Shown: in pieces, positions 18,046 through 27,464 of the stretch
Numbering within the stretch: position 1 is the stretch's first letter
Layout: each line of letters opens with the position of its first letter
Source: Iningainema tapete BLCC-T55
Lineage (GTDB): Bacteria; Cyanobacteriota; Cyanobacteriia; Cyanobacteriales; Nostocaceae
NCBI RefSeq assembly: GCF_014698965.1
Contig: NZ_JACXAE010000039.1
Span: forward strand, 62,001-126,000
Length of the DNA stretch: 64,000 bases
Reading direction: 5' to 3'
Made by a program: the position numbers and the translations under genes
Notes under the pieces: generated by a model
The model's input: the letters and a program-made list of their open reading frames with translations, nothing else
Database searches by the model: none
Told to the model about the DNA's origin: nothing

Positions 18046-20229
18046 ATGGAAACCTCTTCCGTAAAAAATTCATCAACTAATGGACATAGAGCTTATGTAA
18101 TTCCACCAGTAGTAACTCACTCTTCACCTTGGTTACCAGATCGAGACGAGGATTGGGATTTGCGCCAATTACTCAATGTTGCCAAAAGACGAGTGTTTGC
18201 GATCGCTGGGGTAATGACTTTAGTAATGGTTGGTGTTGTAGGTGTAATGCTGAACCAAAAACCAGTATATGAAGCAAAATTTCAGATTTTAGCCGAGCCT
18301 GTTAATAGCGATAACAACAAGACAAAAATCAATCTCGGCGATCAAAACATCAACAAGTCTAGCTTAGATTATGAAACTCAGATTCAGGTACTTAAAAGTC
18401 CTGAACTAATGACAAATATTATTAAGCAGTTGCAACGTTCTTATCCAGAGCTTGATTACAACTCTCTGGTAGATTCTCTCACGATCACTCGGTTGGGTGA
18501 AACTAAGATCATAGAAGTTAGTTATCGGAGTAATCTCTCAGCCAAAACAAAAACAGTACTACAAAAGCTTGCTCAGGCTTACTTAAAATACAGTTTAGAA
18601 AATCGACAAACCAACCTGCGTCAGGGAATTCAATTTGTTGAACAACAACTACCATTCCTACATAATCGGGTTAATCAGCTTCAAGAACAACAACAAATCT
18701 TCCGCCAAAAATACAACTTTACCGATCCAACAACTCAAGCACAGCAACTTGATACTCAAGTCAAGCTCGTATCTGAACAACGATTAGGAATTAATCAGCA
18801 GATAGCAAAAGCTCAAGCTAACTATGTTAACCTACAAAAAAGTGAAGGAGCACAAGCAATACTAGATAAAACACCTGTATATCAGCAGTTAATTACTCAA
18901 CTACGTCAATTAGAAATTCAGATATCTTCGGAATTAACTCGTTTTCATGAGGAAAGCATCCCCGTACAAAACTTGCTAGAGAAGCGACAAAGGTTGTTAC
19001 CGCTCATCCGCAACGAAGCACAGCGAGTTTGGAATATTAAACTTGCTGAAAGTACAAATGAAATTCAAACTCTACAATATCAGAGTCAAGAACTTGGTCA
19101 AACAGAGAAGAAAATTCATCAGAGAGTTGAACAATTACCTGTTCTCATTCGGCAATATACAGAACTACAAAGAAACATACAAATAGCCACTGAAAGTTTA
19201 AATCGTTTCCTCATCACCCGCGAAACGTTACAAGTAGAGCTAGCTCAAACAGAGATTCCCTGGCAGTTAGTTCAAGCAACGACTGAGCCATTTAATGCTT
19301 TATCTCCTAATATCCCACGCAATTTGGTTGTCGGATTCTTCGTCAGTACAGTTTTAGGGATGATCATGGCTTTACTGATAGAAAAGTTAGACGATACTTA
19401 TCATTCCATAGAAGCCTTGAGAGAAAAGCTCAAACTACCCTTGTTAGCAACTATTCCAGTATCTAAAGAACTCTTAAGAGCTAAAAAACGTAGAGCAAAA
19501 GAAAAAAGCTCTCCAGAACAATTGGCTCAAGTACCACAAGATAGTTCTACAGCGGTGGTAGTCACTCCTCCTCAATCTGAACAAAGTCAAAACAGTTACC
19601 AATCCTCAAGATTTTTAGAAGCTTTTCGTCTACTGCATACAAATATTCAACTACTAAGTTCCGATCAACAAATTCGCTCCATCGTCATTAGTTCCGCTTC
19701 CCCAGCAGATGGTAAATCAACGATCGCATTCCACCTAGCTCAAACTGCGGCAGCAATGGGGCAACGAGTACTACTAGTAGATGCCGATTTGCGCCAGCCG
19801 CGAATTAGCTATTTATCAAATTTAAATAATCTCTGGGGACTAAGTAGTGTACTAACTGGAGGTATGCCAGTAGAAACAGTAATTCGGCAAATACCTTCTT
19901 ACGGAGAATTTTCTATAATTACCGCCGGACCAATTCCACCCGATCCCACAAAATTGCTTTCATCGCAAAAAATGAAGCAATTAATGACAGATTTTCGCTC
20001 CAACTTCGACTTAGTAATTTATGATGCACCCCCCTTGGTTGGACTAGCTGATGCTAACTTGCTAGCACCTAACACAGATGGTATTGTATTGGTAGCTAAA
20101 ATGCACAAAACAGATCGTGGGGCAATAACACAAGCAATGGATGGTCTAAAAATGACCCAAAGTCATATCTTAGGTGCAGTAATCAACGGACACAACCAAA
20201 ATTTCCTTGGTTATTACAACTATTATTAG
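18046..20229 (+). CDS. Polysaccharide co-polymerase / BY-type tyrosine kinase (Wzc-like), 727 aa
   Basis: Inner-membrane chain-length regulator fused to its tyrosine autokinase. Residues 35-130 are a Wzz domain around TM1 (~53-72), a long coiled coil spans ~180-400, and TM2 is near 426-446. The cytoplasmic kinase has Walker A 'SSASPADGKST' (551-561), Walker A' 'VLLVDADLRQPR' and Walker B 'LVIYDAPPLVGLADA'. It ends in 'NFLGYYNYY', the tyrosine cluster phosphorylated in such kinases. It is transcribed away from the glycan cluster and probably sets polymer length for it. Confidence 0.93.
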   Translation: METSSVKNSSTNGHRAYVIPPVVTHSSPWLPDRDEDWDLRQLLNVAKRRVFAIAGVMTLVMVGVVGVMLNQKPVYEAKFQILAEPVNSDNNKTKINLGDQNINKSSLDYETQIQVLKSPELMTNIIKQLQRSYPELDYNSLVDSLTITRLGETKIIEVSYRSNLSAKTKTVLQKLAQAYLKYSLENRQTNLRQGIQFVEQQLPFLHNRVNQLQEQQQIFRQKYNFTDPTTQAQQLDTQVKLVSEQRLGINQQIAKAQANYVNLQKSEGAQAILDKTPVYQQLITQLRQLEIQISSELTRFHEESIPVQNLLEKRQRLLPLIRNEAQRVWNIKLAESTNEIQTLQYQSQELGQTEKKIHQRVEQLPVLIRQYTELQRNIQIATESLNRFLITRETLQVELAQTEIPWQLVQATTEPFNALSPNIPRNLVVGFFVSTVLGMIMALLIEKLDDTYHSIEALREKLKLPLLATIPVSKELLRAKKRRAKEKSSPEQLAQVPQDSSTAVVVTPPQSEQSQNSYQSSRFLEAFRLLHTNIQLLSSDQQIRSIVISSASPADGKSTIAFHLAQTAAAMGQRVLLVDADLRQPRISYLSNLNNLWGLSSVLTGGMPVETVIRQIPSYGEFSIITAGPIPPDPTKLLSSQKMKQLMTDFRSNFDLVIYDAPPLVGLADANLLAPNTDGIVLVAKMHKTDRGAITQAMDGLKMTQSHILGAVINGHNQNFLGYYNYY

Positions 20230-20232
20230 ATA

Positions 20233-21240
20233 TCAATGCCGATATTCGTCACCACAATCGCCGATTAACTGATACAAATCCCGCGACTTACGGGTTACAG
20301 CATCTACTTGATTCATATCAGAATCATTTAGCGTAAAACCAAACACTTTGGCATTATCTTCTATATGTTCAGCTATGCCTAGCCTTGCACCAACAATTAC
20401 ACCCCCTACACTCGGTTTATCTAAGATGTAACGTACTGCCACATTAGGAATACTGACGCTGTGTTTGTCAGCTATTTCTTTTAAGGTAGAAAGTAATTCT
20501 TGAAATAGACTCCAACCACCCCAAGAGTCGATCATATTCTTGTATTTTCTTAAACTAACAGTAGTCAGTTCTAACCCTCTTGGCTCCGGTTTCCCCAAAT
20601 ATTTTTCTGATAAAAAACCGCCGCACAATGTACCGTAAGTGAAAAGTTTTATGTCGTGCTGTTGACAAAATTGCACCATATTTACTTCAGGACGACGGTC
20701 AACCAGAGAAAATTGGACTTGGTTGGAAACTATTTTGATGCCAGCATCTGTAATAATTTGTAAATGTTCTGTATCAAAGTTAGTCAAAGCTAAATGCTTA
20801 ATTTTGCCCGATTCTTGCAATTCCGCCATATACTTGAGGGCATCTAAGTAATTTTTATCTCGATATTCCCACCAATGAAATTGCATCAAATCTAATGATG
20901 ACACTCCCATTCTTCTTAGGGAGATATTAATATTTTCCTCCACCAGAGGTTTTGTCATTTTTCCTGGACGAGGCACCCATTTAGTAAAAGCCTGAATATT
21001 AGATAAAGCCTCTTCACCGCGATTAGCAATTACTTGACGGCGAAACTCACCAATAAAGTCTTCCGCAGGACCATAATGATCTGCTAAATCCCAAGTGGTA
21101 AAGCCAGCATCCATATATTTAAACATGGAAGCGATCGCCGCTTTTGGGTCAATACGTCCATGTGCGCCAGAAACTTGCCACATTCCGTTTAAGATCGGGC
21201 AAATATTTAAATCAGGTGTGAATTGTAAACGACTTAACAT
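20233..21240 (-). CDS. Aldo/keto reductase, 335 aa
   Basis: NADPH-dependent TIM-barrel oxidoreductase. The catalytic tetrad is visible as D and Y in 'TWDLADHYGPAEDF', K in 'AFTKWVPRPGK' and H in 'DLMQFHWWEYRD'. The C-terminal 'GVIVGARLGIAEHIEDNAKV' is the cofactor-binding loop typical of the family. Cytosolic; natural substrate unknown. It converges on the Wzc-like gene with only 3 bp between the stop codons, so read-through antisense transcription is possible. Confidence 0.92.
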   Translation of the reverse strand: MLSRLQFTPDLNICPILNGMWQVSGAHGRIDPKAAIASMFKYMDAGFTTWDLADHYGPAEDFIGEFRRQVIANRGEEALSNIQAFTKWVPRPGKMTKPLVEENINISLRRMGVSSLDLMQFHWWEYRDKNYLDALKYMAELQESGKIKHLALTNFDTEHLQIITDAGIKIVSNQVQFSLVDRRPEVNMVQFCQQHDIKLFTYGTLCGGFLSEKYLGKPEPRGLELTTVSLRKYKNMIDSWGGWSLFQELLSTLKEIADKHSVSIPNVAVRYILDKPSVGGVIVGARLGIAEHIEDNAKVFGFTLNDSDMNQVDAVTRKSRDLYQLIGDCGDEYRH

Positions 21241-21288
21241 TTTGGATTTTGGATTTTGAATTTTAGGAGTCAGGAGTCAGGAGTCCTT

Positions 21289-21657
21289 TTACCGCCAACC
21301 TTTTTCAGCTTGTTCGAGAACATAAACAGCGACATCTTGTATTTCTTGCTCAGTAAGTCGGTCTTTGTAGGCTGACATATTGTTTTTACCATTTGTCACG
21401 ATAGAGGAAATTGCTTCTATGGAATCCATGTTATATTTTTTGAGCGCTTTTAATTTTAAATTCTTACCGCGTCTAACTATATTACCACCATTAATATGAC
21501 AACCAGCACATTGAACGCTAAAAATTTCTGCGCCGTTGGTGATATCGGCGGCAAAGGCTTTGGGAGTTAAGTGCAAATTTAAGACCATTAATATTAGTAA
21601 AACAATTATATAGCGTTTCCAGGTATTACGAGAAAAAGTCATATTTACACACATCAT
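21289..21657 (-). CDS. petJ: Cytochrome c6, 122 aa precursor
   Basis: Soluble lumenal electron carrier between cytochrome b6f and photosystem I or the terminal oxidase. A signal peptide ('YIIVLLILMVLNLHL', ending PKAFA) precedes a mature domain with the haem motif 'CAGCH', and 'NGKNNMSAYKDRLT' provides the axial methionine; 'QEIQDVAVYVLEQAEKGW' is the usual last helix. The frame is open to 21735, but ATG at 21657 has GGAG 6 bases upstream and gives a normal signal peptide, so I chose it. It could be one of several c6-like paralogues. Confidence 0.9.
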   Translation of the reverse strand: MMCVNMTFSRNTWKRYIIVLLILMVLNLHLTPKAFAADITNGAEIFSVQCAGCHINGGNIVRRGKNLKLKALKKYNMDSIEAISSIVTNGKNNMSAYKDRLTEQEIQDVAVYVLEQAEKGWR

Positions 21658-21779
21658 TAAATCTCCTTTACTATATAGGAATTGATGCATCATATGTTGC
21701 ACCAGTAGATAGGGCTGGCAAGATGCCCACCCCACTCATTTGATTATCATCCAAAAGTGTTAGCAAGTTTAGGATTGAG

Positions 21780-21965
21780 ATGACAAGAGCGCGTTTATTG
21801 TTGATAATTGCGGCACTGGTAATAATTGCCTTGTCGTGGTGGGGTGTGGTAGCGGCGCAAACTGGGTTAGTGTTACGTAACCTAGAGCGTGAAGGTGTGC
21901 CTATGGTGTATGTTGCGCCCCGCGATACACAGATGCTTGCAGCTACTTTTCCTCTAGCTAGCTAG
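21780..21965 (+). CDS. Short membrane-anchored protein, 61 aa; possible truncated hydrolase N-terminus
   Basis: ATG with AGGATTGAG just upstream, divergent from petJ. The product has one hydrophobic segment (residues 5-27, 'LLLIIAALVIIALSWWGVVA') followed by 'LVLRNLEREGVPMVYVAPRD' and a short tail. From memory, that second half resembles the region just before the first strand of some cyanobacterial alpha/beta hydrolases, so this could be a gene cut off after its N-terminus. No continuation is seen in the 100 bases downstream. It may equally be a genuine small membrane protein. Confidence 0.45.
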   Translation: MTRARLLLIIAALVIIALSWWGVVAAQTGLVLRNLEREGVPMVYVAPRDTQMLAATFPLAS

Positions 21966-22073
21966 TTATTTTCTACCTAAAGGAAGTACCATCTTATAAA
22001 ATACTACGTCACGATAGATAAAGGAGAATATGGTTGATTAATTTCTATTAATTAAATACCCACTGCATTGAAG

Positions 22074-22856
22074 ATGGCTAATAATATCAAAGAGCAAATT
22101 AAAGCTGATTTGCAACAGGCAAAAGAAACCGGACAATTAAGAACGGATCGTGTTCGTGAAATTGTCAAGTCTGCTGTTTCTCAAGTAGTTTCTGAGTTTA
22201 AAGAAGGTTCTGTTGAATTGCGCACTCTTGTAAAAGATGCTGTCACTACTGTAATTGAAAACTTACAAGAAAAAGGCAGCGAAGTAAAGGAAGATGTGAC
22301 AGCCTCAATTGAGGGAGCGTTAGAAGCAGTAAATAGTAAAAGACACGAAGCAATTGCTAAAACTCAAGCAGAGGTGAAGCAGCTTCAAGCTAAATTGGAC
22401 GAACAAGAAGAGAAAATTCAGCAAGAAGTTGAAGGAATTTTAACAGAAATTCAAGATACTAGCAAAGAAACATCTGCTAATACCAAAACAGCTATTGATT
22501 CGGCTATCAGTGCCATTAAAAATAGTGATGAAGTGACATTGTTACAGAAACGTTACGCGCAACTACAAGCTCAGCTAGCAATTGTTAAAGCTAACTTGGC
22601 AGCACGATATGGTGGGCGATCGCTAGAGGTTAAAGAGTATTTAGACGACGCAAAAAACTGGTATAACCAAGCGCGTCCCCAAGCAGAATCTGTAGTTGCA
22701 CAAGTACAAGAAAAACACTCCCAGCTAGAAGACAAAATTGGTGAAGCAGGTTCAGCAGTAGCAAGAAAAGAAGTTCAAGTAAAACAGAAGTTGAGAGAAT
22801 TACTGCTAGGTGCTGCTGACTTGTTAAAGGACAAGGAGCCTACTAATAAGGTGTAG
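22074..22856 (+). CDS. Helical coiled-coil protein, 260 aa, function unknown
   Basis: An almost entirely alpha-helical, highly charged protein without signal peptide or membrane segment. Heptad-like stretches such as 'EVKQLQAKLDEQEEKIQQE' (residues ~100-120) and 'LQKRYAQLQAQLAIVKANLA' indicate long coiled coils. Late residues 'ARYGGRSLEVKEYLDDAKNWY' look like a conserved patch. ATG at 22074 is preferred to the TTG at 22068. Similar helical proteins in cyanobacteria are uncharacterised; some resemble apolipoprotein or late-embryogenesis-like stress proteins, but I do not assign a function. Confidence 0.8.
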   Translation: MANNIKEQIKADLQQAKETGQLRTDRVREIVKSAVSQVVSEFKEGSVELRTLVKDAVTTVIENLQEKGSEVKEDVTASIEGALEAVNSKRHEAIAKTQAEVKQLQAKLDEQEEKIQQEVEGILTEIQDTSKETSANTKTAIDSAISAIKNSDEVTLLQKRYAQLQAQLAIVKANLAARYGGRSLEVKEYLDDAKNWYNQARPQAESVVAQVQEKHSQLEDKIGEAGSAVARKEVQVKQKLRELLLGAADLLKDKEPTNKV

Positions 22857-22871
22857 TATACCCCTCCCTAA

Positions 22872-22894
22872 CCCTCCCCTTTGAAAGGGGAGGG
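22872..22894. repeat. GC-rich hairpin repeat, copy 1
   Basis: CCCTCCCCTTT and AAAGGGGAGGG are separated by one base, giving an 11-bp stem, with further C-rich and G-rich flanks. A copy of the same repeat is at 58286-58307. It lies 16 bp beyond the stop of the coiled-coil gene and could act as a terminator, although no T-run follows. Confidence 0.75.
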
Positions 22895-22990
22895 AGGGGG
22901 TGGGGTGTGGGGTATTAGTTCTCACAAATAAACATAAAGGTGCGTTACAGTAAAACGTAACGCACCCTACAAGTTTAATTGAGACGAGGG

Positions 22991-23182
22991 CTAATATGTT
23001 TCTCCCTCTCCTATTTGTTTATCTTCGTACTTAGCAATAACCCAAATTGCATGAATGCTACCGGGAAGCCAACCAAGCAAGGTTAGCAAAACATTAATTA
23101 ACAAAGTAGGACCAACTCCAACTGTTAGAAAAACACCTAAAGGAGGTAAGAGAAGACCAAGAACAAAACGAAGTAATTTCAT
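22991..23182 (-). CDS. YqaE/Pmp3-family small membrane protein, 63 aa
   Basis: Two transmembrane helices: 'LLRFVLGLLLPPLGVFLTVG' and 'LLINVLLTLLGWLPGSIHAIW', matching the Pmp3/YqaE/RCI2 family in length (50-65 aa) and in the L-P-P-L-G-V and L-G-W-x-P-G-x-I-H-A motifs. Members influence membrane potential and salt or cold tolerance. It stands alone on the minus strand, with the repeat-rich 22857-22990 segment downstream. Confidence 0.93.
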   Translation of the reverse strand: MKLLRFVLGLLLPPLGVFLTVGVGPTLLINVLLTLLGWLPGSIHAIWVIAKYEDKQIGEGETY

Positions 23183-23298
23183 GGGAATAGTGTTACTTTT
23201 TTAAACTGTTTTCACTCACATTGTCTTGTATTTACCAAATTAAGAACTCCGCCAGAGGAATTATCTTAATTTAGTTTAGAGATGAGACGAAGAGTATT

Positions 23299-23700
23299 TT
23301 AGCTAGAAGGTAATTCAGCTTTAGATTTGGTTGCATCACTGCTGTTTAAAGCTAAGCTTTTCTCTGCGAAGTAATTGTTAATGAAAGTATTAGCAGCAGA
23401 GAGAACTACAGGAGCGAGAATAAAAGCGAACAGTCCGTGAACACTAAATCCTGGAACTAAAAATGCTGCTAAAGAGAAACAAATACCGTTAACAATCAGA
23501 GAAAACGCTCCAAAACTTAAGAAGTTTAGTGGTAATGATAGCGCAGACAAAACTGGTCTAACTGTGCTATTCACAGCGCCAATAACCGCACCAGCAATTA
23601 AAGCAGCAGGAAAATTAGCAATATCAACTCCTTTGGTAAAAAGGATATCAACAATCAGTAAGCTCAAAGCTGTTGCAAGCACATTAAGGAATACTGCCAT
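23299..23700 (-). CDS. Phage-holin-family (mycobacteriophage holin IV-like) membrane protein, 133 aa
   Basis: Four predicted membrane helices in residues 4-110: 'VLATALSLLIVDILF', 'ALIAGAVIGAVNSTVRPVLS', 'FLSFGAFSLIVNGICFSLAA' and 'GLFAFILAPVVLSAANTFIN'. The N-S-x-V-R-P motif is typical of the PF04020 family, which is widespread in bacterial chromosomes and usually not phage-borne. Function in cyanobacteria is unknown. A charged tail ends in SELPSS. Confidence 0.9.
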   Translation of the reverse strand: MAVFLNVLATALSLLIVDILFTKGVDIANFPAALIAGAVIGAVNSTVRPVLSALSLPLNFLSFGAFSLIVNGICFSLAAFLVPGFSVHGLFAFILAPVVLSAANTFINNYFAEKSLALNSSDATKSKAELPSS

Positions 23701-23824
23701 GATTTTTCCACCTCAGAATTTTTAAACTCATATCTCTATGCTCAATGATGCGATCCGCTCTAACCTCTCTACCAAGGTATATTTCTCTTATGCCGTAAGG
23801 CTTGTGATTGTAATTGCGCTCCTA

Positions 23825-25984
23825 CTACTGCTTAAGTCCCTTCATCGACAAACTAATCCGCTTCAATTTCTCGTTGACTTCCAACACTCGCACTTTGACA
23901 ACTTGTCCAACTTTAACAATTTTTTTGGGATCATCTACGAATCTGTCGGCAAGTTGAGAGATATGCACTAAACCATCTTGATGTACACCCACATCGACAA
24001 AAGCGCCGAAGTTAGCAACATTGGTGACGATACCTTCTAATTCCATCCCCTCTTTGAGATCGTTCATTTCTCTAACTCCCTCGCGGAAGGTAGCATACTT
24101 AAATTCAGCACGGGGATCTCTTCCTGGCTTTTCGAGTTCGCTCTTGATATCACGCAGCGTTGGTTCACCGATAGTATCGGTAACATATTTCTTAAGATTT
24201 GTTGTTTTCAATTTCTCGGCAATTTGCGTGATTTGAGTTAGTGGTATATTTAGATCGCTGGCGATCGCTTCCACGACTGCATAACTTTCTGGATGTACAG
24301 CCGTATTATCCAAGGGATTATTACCGCCACGTATCCGTAAAAAACCCGCCGCTTGTTCAAACGCTTTTGGTCCTAATTTCGGTACTTTCAGCAATTCTCG
24401 ACGGTTTTTAAAAGCACCATGTTGGTTGCGATAAGCGACAATATTATTAGCAACACTTGATGTAATTCCAGAGACAAAGGTGAGAAGTTCCTTTGAAGCG
24501 GTATTCAAATCTACACCAACAAAGTTGACGCAGCTTTCTACAGTTTCATCCAACTTCTTTTTCAACAACTTCTGATCCACATCGTGTTGGTATTGTCCCA
24601 CACCAATCGACTTTGGGTCAATTTTCACCAGTTCCGCTAATGGATCTTGTAATCGCCTACCAATACTAATAGCACCGCGCACGGTAACATCTAAATCGGG
24701 AAACTCTTCCAAAGCAACAATGCTAGCAGAATATATAGATGCTCCCGACTCATTCACCATCACCTTTACGGGTTTGCGTTCCATTGTTTGCAGCACCTGG
24801 GCGACAAACTCATCTGTTTCACGAGAAGCTGTACCATTACCGATCGCAATTAACTCAATTTTATATTTCTCCATTAAATTTTTGATAGTTTGTGCAGCTT
24901 TTTGACGTTGCTCAGCTGCTTGATGAGGAAATACTGCCTGATATTCTAAAAATTTACCTGTTTGATCGAGTACTGCCACTTTACACCCAGTCCGAAAACC
25001 AGGATCGATTGCCAGAGTTGGTTTCATCCCTGCTGGTGCAGACAGCAGCAACTCCCGCAAATTTGCTTCAAAAGTTTTGATCGACTCAAAATCAGCTTCA
25101 GTTTTCTTCTGGGCAATTACTTCACTTATCAACGAAGCTTTCATCAAACGATTAAATGCATCTTTGAGCATCGCCTGATAAAAATCCCGAATTGAACGAA
25201 CTTTTGTTTTAATTTCCTTTGACTCCAGATAAGAAAGCACGAAATCAAGCTCAAAAGAAATTTCAAAGTTCAGTACTTCTTCAGCTTCACCCCGACATAA
25301 CGCCAGCAAATTGTGAGGGGCAATATTTTTCACCCGGCTCTGGTAATTGCGGTACATTTCAAACTTAGTTGTACCTTCAGGAAAATCATCTTTAATACGT
25401 GAAACAAACAAACCTTCTTCTAGTAAATACTCGCGTAGGTATGTGCGCAATTCTGCTTTTTCCGCCACCTCTTCAGCCAGAATGTCGGCAGCACCCTTAA
25501 GGGCATCTTCTCTTGTTTTTACTCCCTTGTCTTCAGAAATGTACTTTGCCGCTTCTTCATCTAGTGACACTGATGCACCATTCTTGACATTGAACGACTT
25601 AATGTAGTCTGCTAGGGGTTCGAGTCCTTTTTCTCTGGCAACAGTAGCGCGGGTGCGTCGCTTCGGGCGGAAAGGTAAGTATAAATCTTCAAGTTCAGTT
25701 TTCTGCAAACAAAATTCAATTTTTGCGAGCAGTTCATCTGTGAGTTTACCTTGTTGTGCGATCGCACTCAAAATCACCGATTTTCTTTCTTCTAATTCTG
25801 TCAAGTAAGTATACCGCTCAGCCAAGTTGCGTAGCTGAACTTCATTCATCTCACCAGTACGTTCTTTACGATATCGTGCAATGAAGGGAATTGTTGCACC
25901 CTCCGCCATAAGTTCCAGTGCGTTTAGTACCTGAGTATGATGAAGATCGAGTTCAGTTGCGAGTAATTGAGGAATGTTCAGCAT
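23825..25984 (-). CDS. tex: Tex-family RNA-binding transcription accessory protein, 719 aa
   Basis: Cytosolic nucleic-acid-binding protein of the Tex/Spt6 group. The N-terminal helical part includes 'MAEGATIPFIARYRKERTG', the YqgF/RNase-H-like domain lies around 'PTLAIDPGFRTGCKVAVLD' (~330-350), the helix-hairpin-helix region is near 'GITSSVANNIVAYRNQHGAF' (~500), and a C-terminal S1 domain is at 'GMELEGIVTNVANFGAFVDV' (~645-715). Length is normal. Thought to act in transcription or RNA turnover. Monocistronic on this strand. Confidence 0.95.
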   Translation of the reverse strand: MLNIPQLLATELDLHHTQVLNALELMAEGATIPFIARYRKERTGEMNEVQLRNLAERYTYLTELEERKSVILSAIAQQGKLTDELLAKIEFCLQKTELEDLYLPFRPKRRTRATVAREKGLEPLADYIKSFNVKNGASVSLDEEAAKYISEDKGVKTREDALKGAADILAEEVAEKAELRTYLREYLLEEGLFVSRIKDDFPEGTTKFEMYRNYQSRVKNIAPHNLLALCRGEAEEVLNFEISFELDFVLSYLESKEIKTKVRSIRDFYQAMLKDAFNRLMKASLISEVIAQKKTEADFESIKTFEANLRELLLSAPAGMKPTLAIDPGFRTGCKVAVLDQTGKFLEYQAVFPHQAAEQRQKAAQTIKNLMEKYKIELIAIGNGTASRETDEFVAQVLQTMERKPVKVMVNESGASIYSASIVALEEFPDLDVTVRGAISIGRRLQDPLAELVKIDPKSIGVGQYQHDVDQKLLKKKLDETVESCVNFVGVDLNTASKELLTFVSGITSSVANNIVAYRNQHGAFKNRRELLKVPKLGPKAFEQAAGFLRIRGGNNPLDNTAVHPESYAVVEAIASDLNIPLTQITQIAEKLKTTNLKKYVTDTIGEPTLRDIKSELEKPGRDPRAEFKYATFREGVREMNDLKEGMELEGIVTNVANFGAFVDVGVHQDGLVHISQLADRFVDDPKKIVKVGQVVKVRVLEVNEKLKRISLSMKGLKQ

Positions 25985-26268
25985 CGGGCGTGTAAGTCGT
26001 GAAAACTACTCTCTAGGTAATATGCCAAATGGTTTTATTAGACTTGCATATACTGTTAAGCTAGTTTAACAGAGGATAATTACAAACGGAAAAAGTTAAT
26101 TCGTGCAAAAAATTCAAATTTTCTCTAACAAAATACTGGCATTACAGGTTAAAATTTTCTGACATCTGTTAATAAGGATACATAATAAAAAAGCTTGATT
26201 TGTACCAAAATTCTACTGTAGATGCTAAAACTCAGGGTTAGTAAATTTAACCCTCTTTGTACTGAGAG

Positions 26269-26838
26269 ATGAATATGAGACATTTGAGTGTAACTATGCA
26301 AACACTATGGCAACGCCTTGAAGCGCAAATTGTCCGTCATGAACCGACTAGGTGCGTGACAGCTTCCAGAGTCGCATCTCTAGAAGAGATCAGTGAAGTA
26401 GAAAACTCACTAGGAATCCAACTTCCTGAGGAACTAAAACAATTTTATCTAAAATTTAGTCGTGATTGGGCTTGGCGTCTAGGTAATTGGATCATTCAAC
26501 CTCTGCCAGACTTAGGATATCTCACCGACTCTATGTTAGGGAAAATGGTGATTGACCATGTATTTACAGACAAAGAGCAATCTTGGAATGCAAAGTGGAT
26601 AGACTTTGCTGAGGAAGTAGATGGGAAAAAATTCATGTGTATGAATTTAGACCCTGAGACTGATGTAGAATTACCAGAAAGTTTTTTTACTCAAATCGGA
26701 GAGGTCTTTGAGTTTGATACCGAAGAATATTCTGTGTTAAGCGAAGGAGTCAGTTTTCGAGAGTGGTTAGAAAATCTACTCACTCAACTAGAGATGCCTC
26801 AGGATAAGCCTTTACAGAAGAGTCAATCCGGAGCGTAG
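26269..26838 (+). CDS. SMI1/KNR4 (SUKH) domain protein, 189 aa
   Basis: Residues ~35-60 read 'LEEISEVENSLGIQLPEEL' followed by 'KQFYLKFSRDWAW', the standard SMI1/KNR4 start, and a later 'FDTEEYSVLSEGVSFREWLENL' closes the domain. In bacteria SUKH proteins often act as immunity proteins for polymorphic toxins, but solitary copies such as this one, with no toxin gene beside it, can have other roles. No signal peptide. Confidence 0.85.
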   Translation: MNMRHLSVTMQTLWQRLEAQIVRHEPTRCVTASRVASLEEISEVENSLGIQLPEELKQFYLKFSRDWAWRLGNWIIQPLPDLGYLTDSMLGKMVIDHVFTDKEQSWNAKWIDFAEEVDGKKFMCMNLDPETDVELPESFFTQIGEVFEFDTEEYSVLSEGVSFREWLENLLTQLEMPQDKPLQKSQSGA

Positions 26839-26892
26839 TTAAAAAATCTTCATACATAAGAGCAATTTGGTTATAAGCTCACGCAAAAGAAT

Positions 26893-27387
26893 TTAAAATT
26901 CATACATCTGTTTATGCTTGGCTAAGAGTTCGACATATTTCTTGTTTTGCTTGGCTTGTGTCCACTTTGCTTTAAAAATAGCCGCAGATTCAGCTTTCAC
27001 AGGGTCTTCTTCATAAGGTAAAATATTTTTTCTCGCCTCAAGTTGAGCTGCTGTTGAAGATTCTTTTTGAGGATTGGTTTTGTATTTTTTACCACTTTTA
27101 TGATTAGCATAGCGACGCGATCGCGTGTAACCCATTTGTAAAAACTTTCGTGCCATATCTGCCCCGACAAAATCATCCTGTTCCAAATACTCAAGAAACA
27201 TAGCGTAGATTTTCTCGCTAGATTCACGAGCAATATCCGGAGTTTTAAATCGCCAATAAGGAAGAATGGATGACTTATATGGCTCAACCAAAAGAACACC
27301 CTGTTCGCCCTTACCAACACGATAAAGTTCAGGATGTTGACGAAAATCAATAGTTTTGTAATCTAAAGAATAATCAAACATTCGCAT
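26893..27387 (-). CDS. DUF4385-family protein, 164 aa
   Basis: Short soluble protein with 'FDYSLDYKTIDFRQHPELYR', 'QGVLLVEPYKSSILPYWRFK', 'GADMARKFLQMGYTRSRRYA' and a basic 'KSGKKY', the pattern of the DUF4385 family found in many bacteria and phages. Function unknown. The C-terminal ~50 residues are lysine-rich. It is convergent with the SMI1/KNR4 gene and divergent from the VOC gene. Confidence 0.85.
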   Translation of the reverse strand: MRMFDYSLDYKTIDFRQHPELYRVGKGEQGVLLVEPYKSSILPYWRFKTPDIARESSEKIYAMFLEYLEQDDFVGADMARKFLQMGYTRSRRYANHKSGKKYKTNPQKESSTAAQLEARKNILPYEEDPVKAESAAIFKAKWTQAKQNKKYVELLAKHKQMYEF

Positions 27388-27464
27388 GGTAAGATTGTTG
27401 TATAAAATATAGTATTAACAATTAAAGTTGAGCATCTACCCGAAAAGGTAAATTGATTTCTACC

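Noticed and set aside
23299-23700. Prophage marker (holin-family gene)
   Set aside because: The family is common in bacterial chromosomes, and no other phage gene is near.
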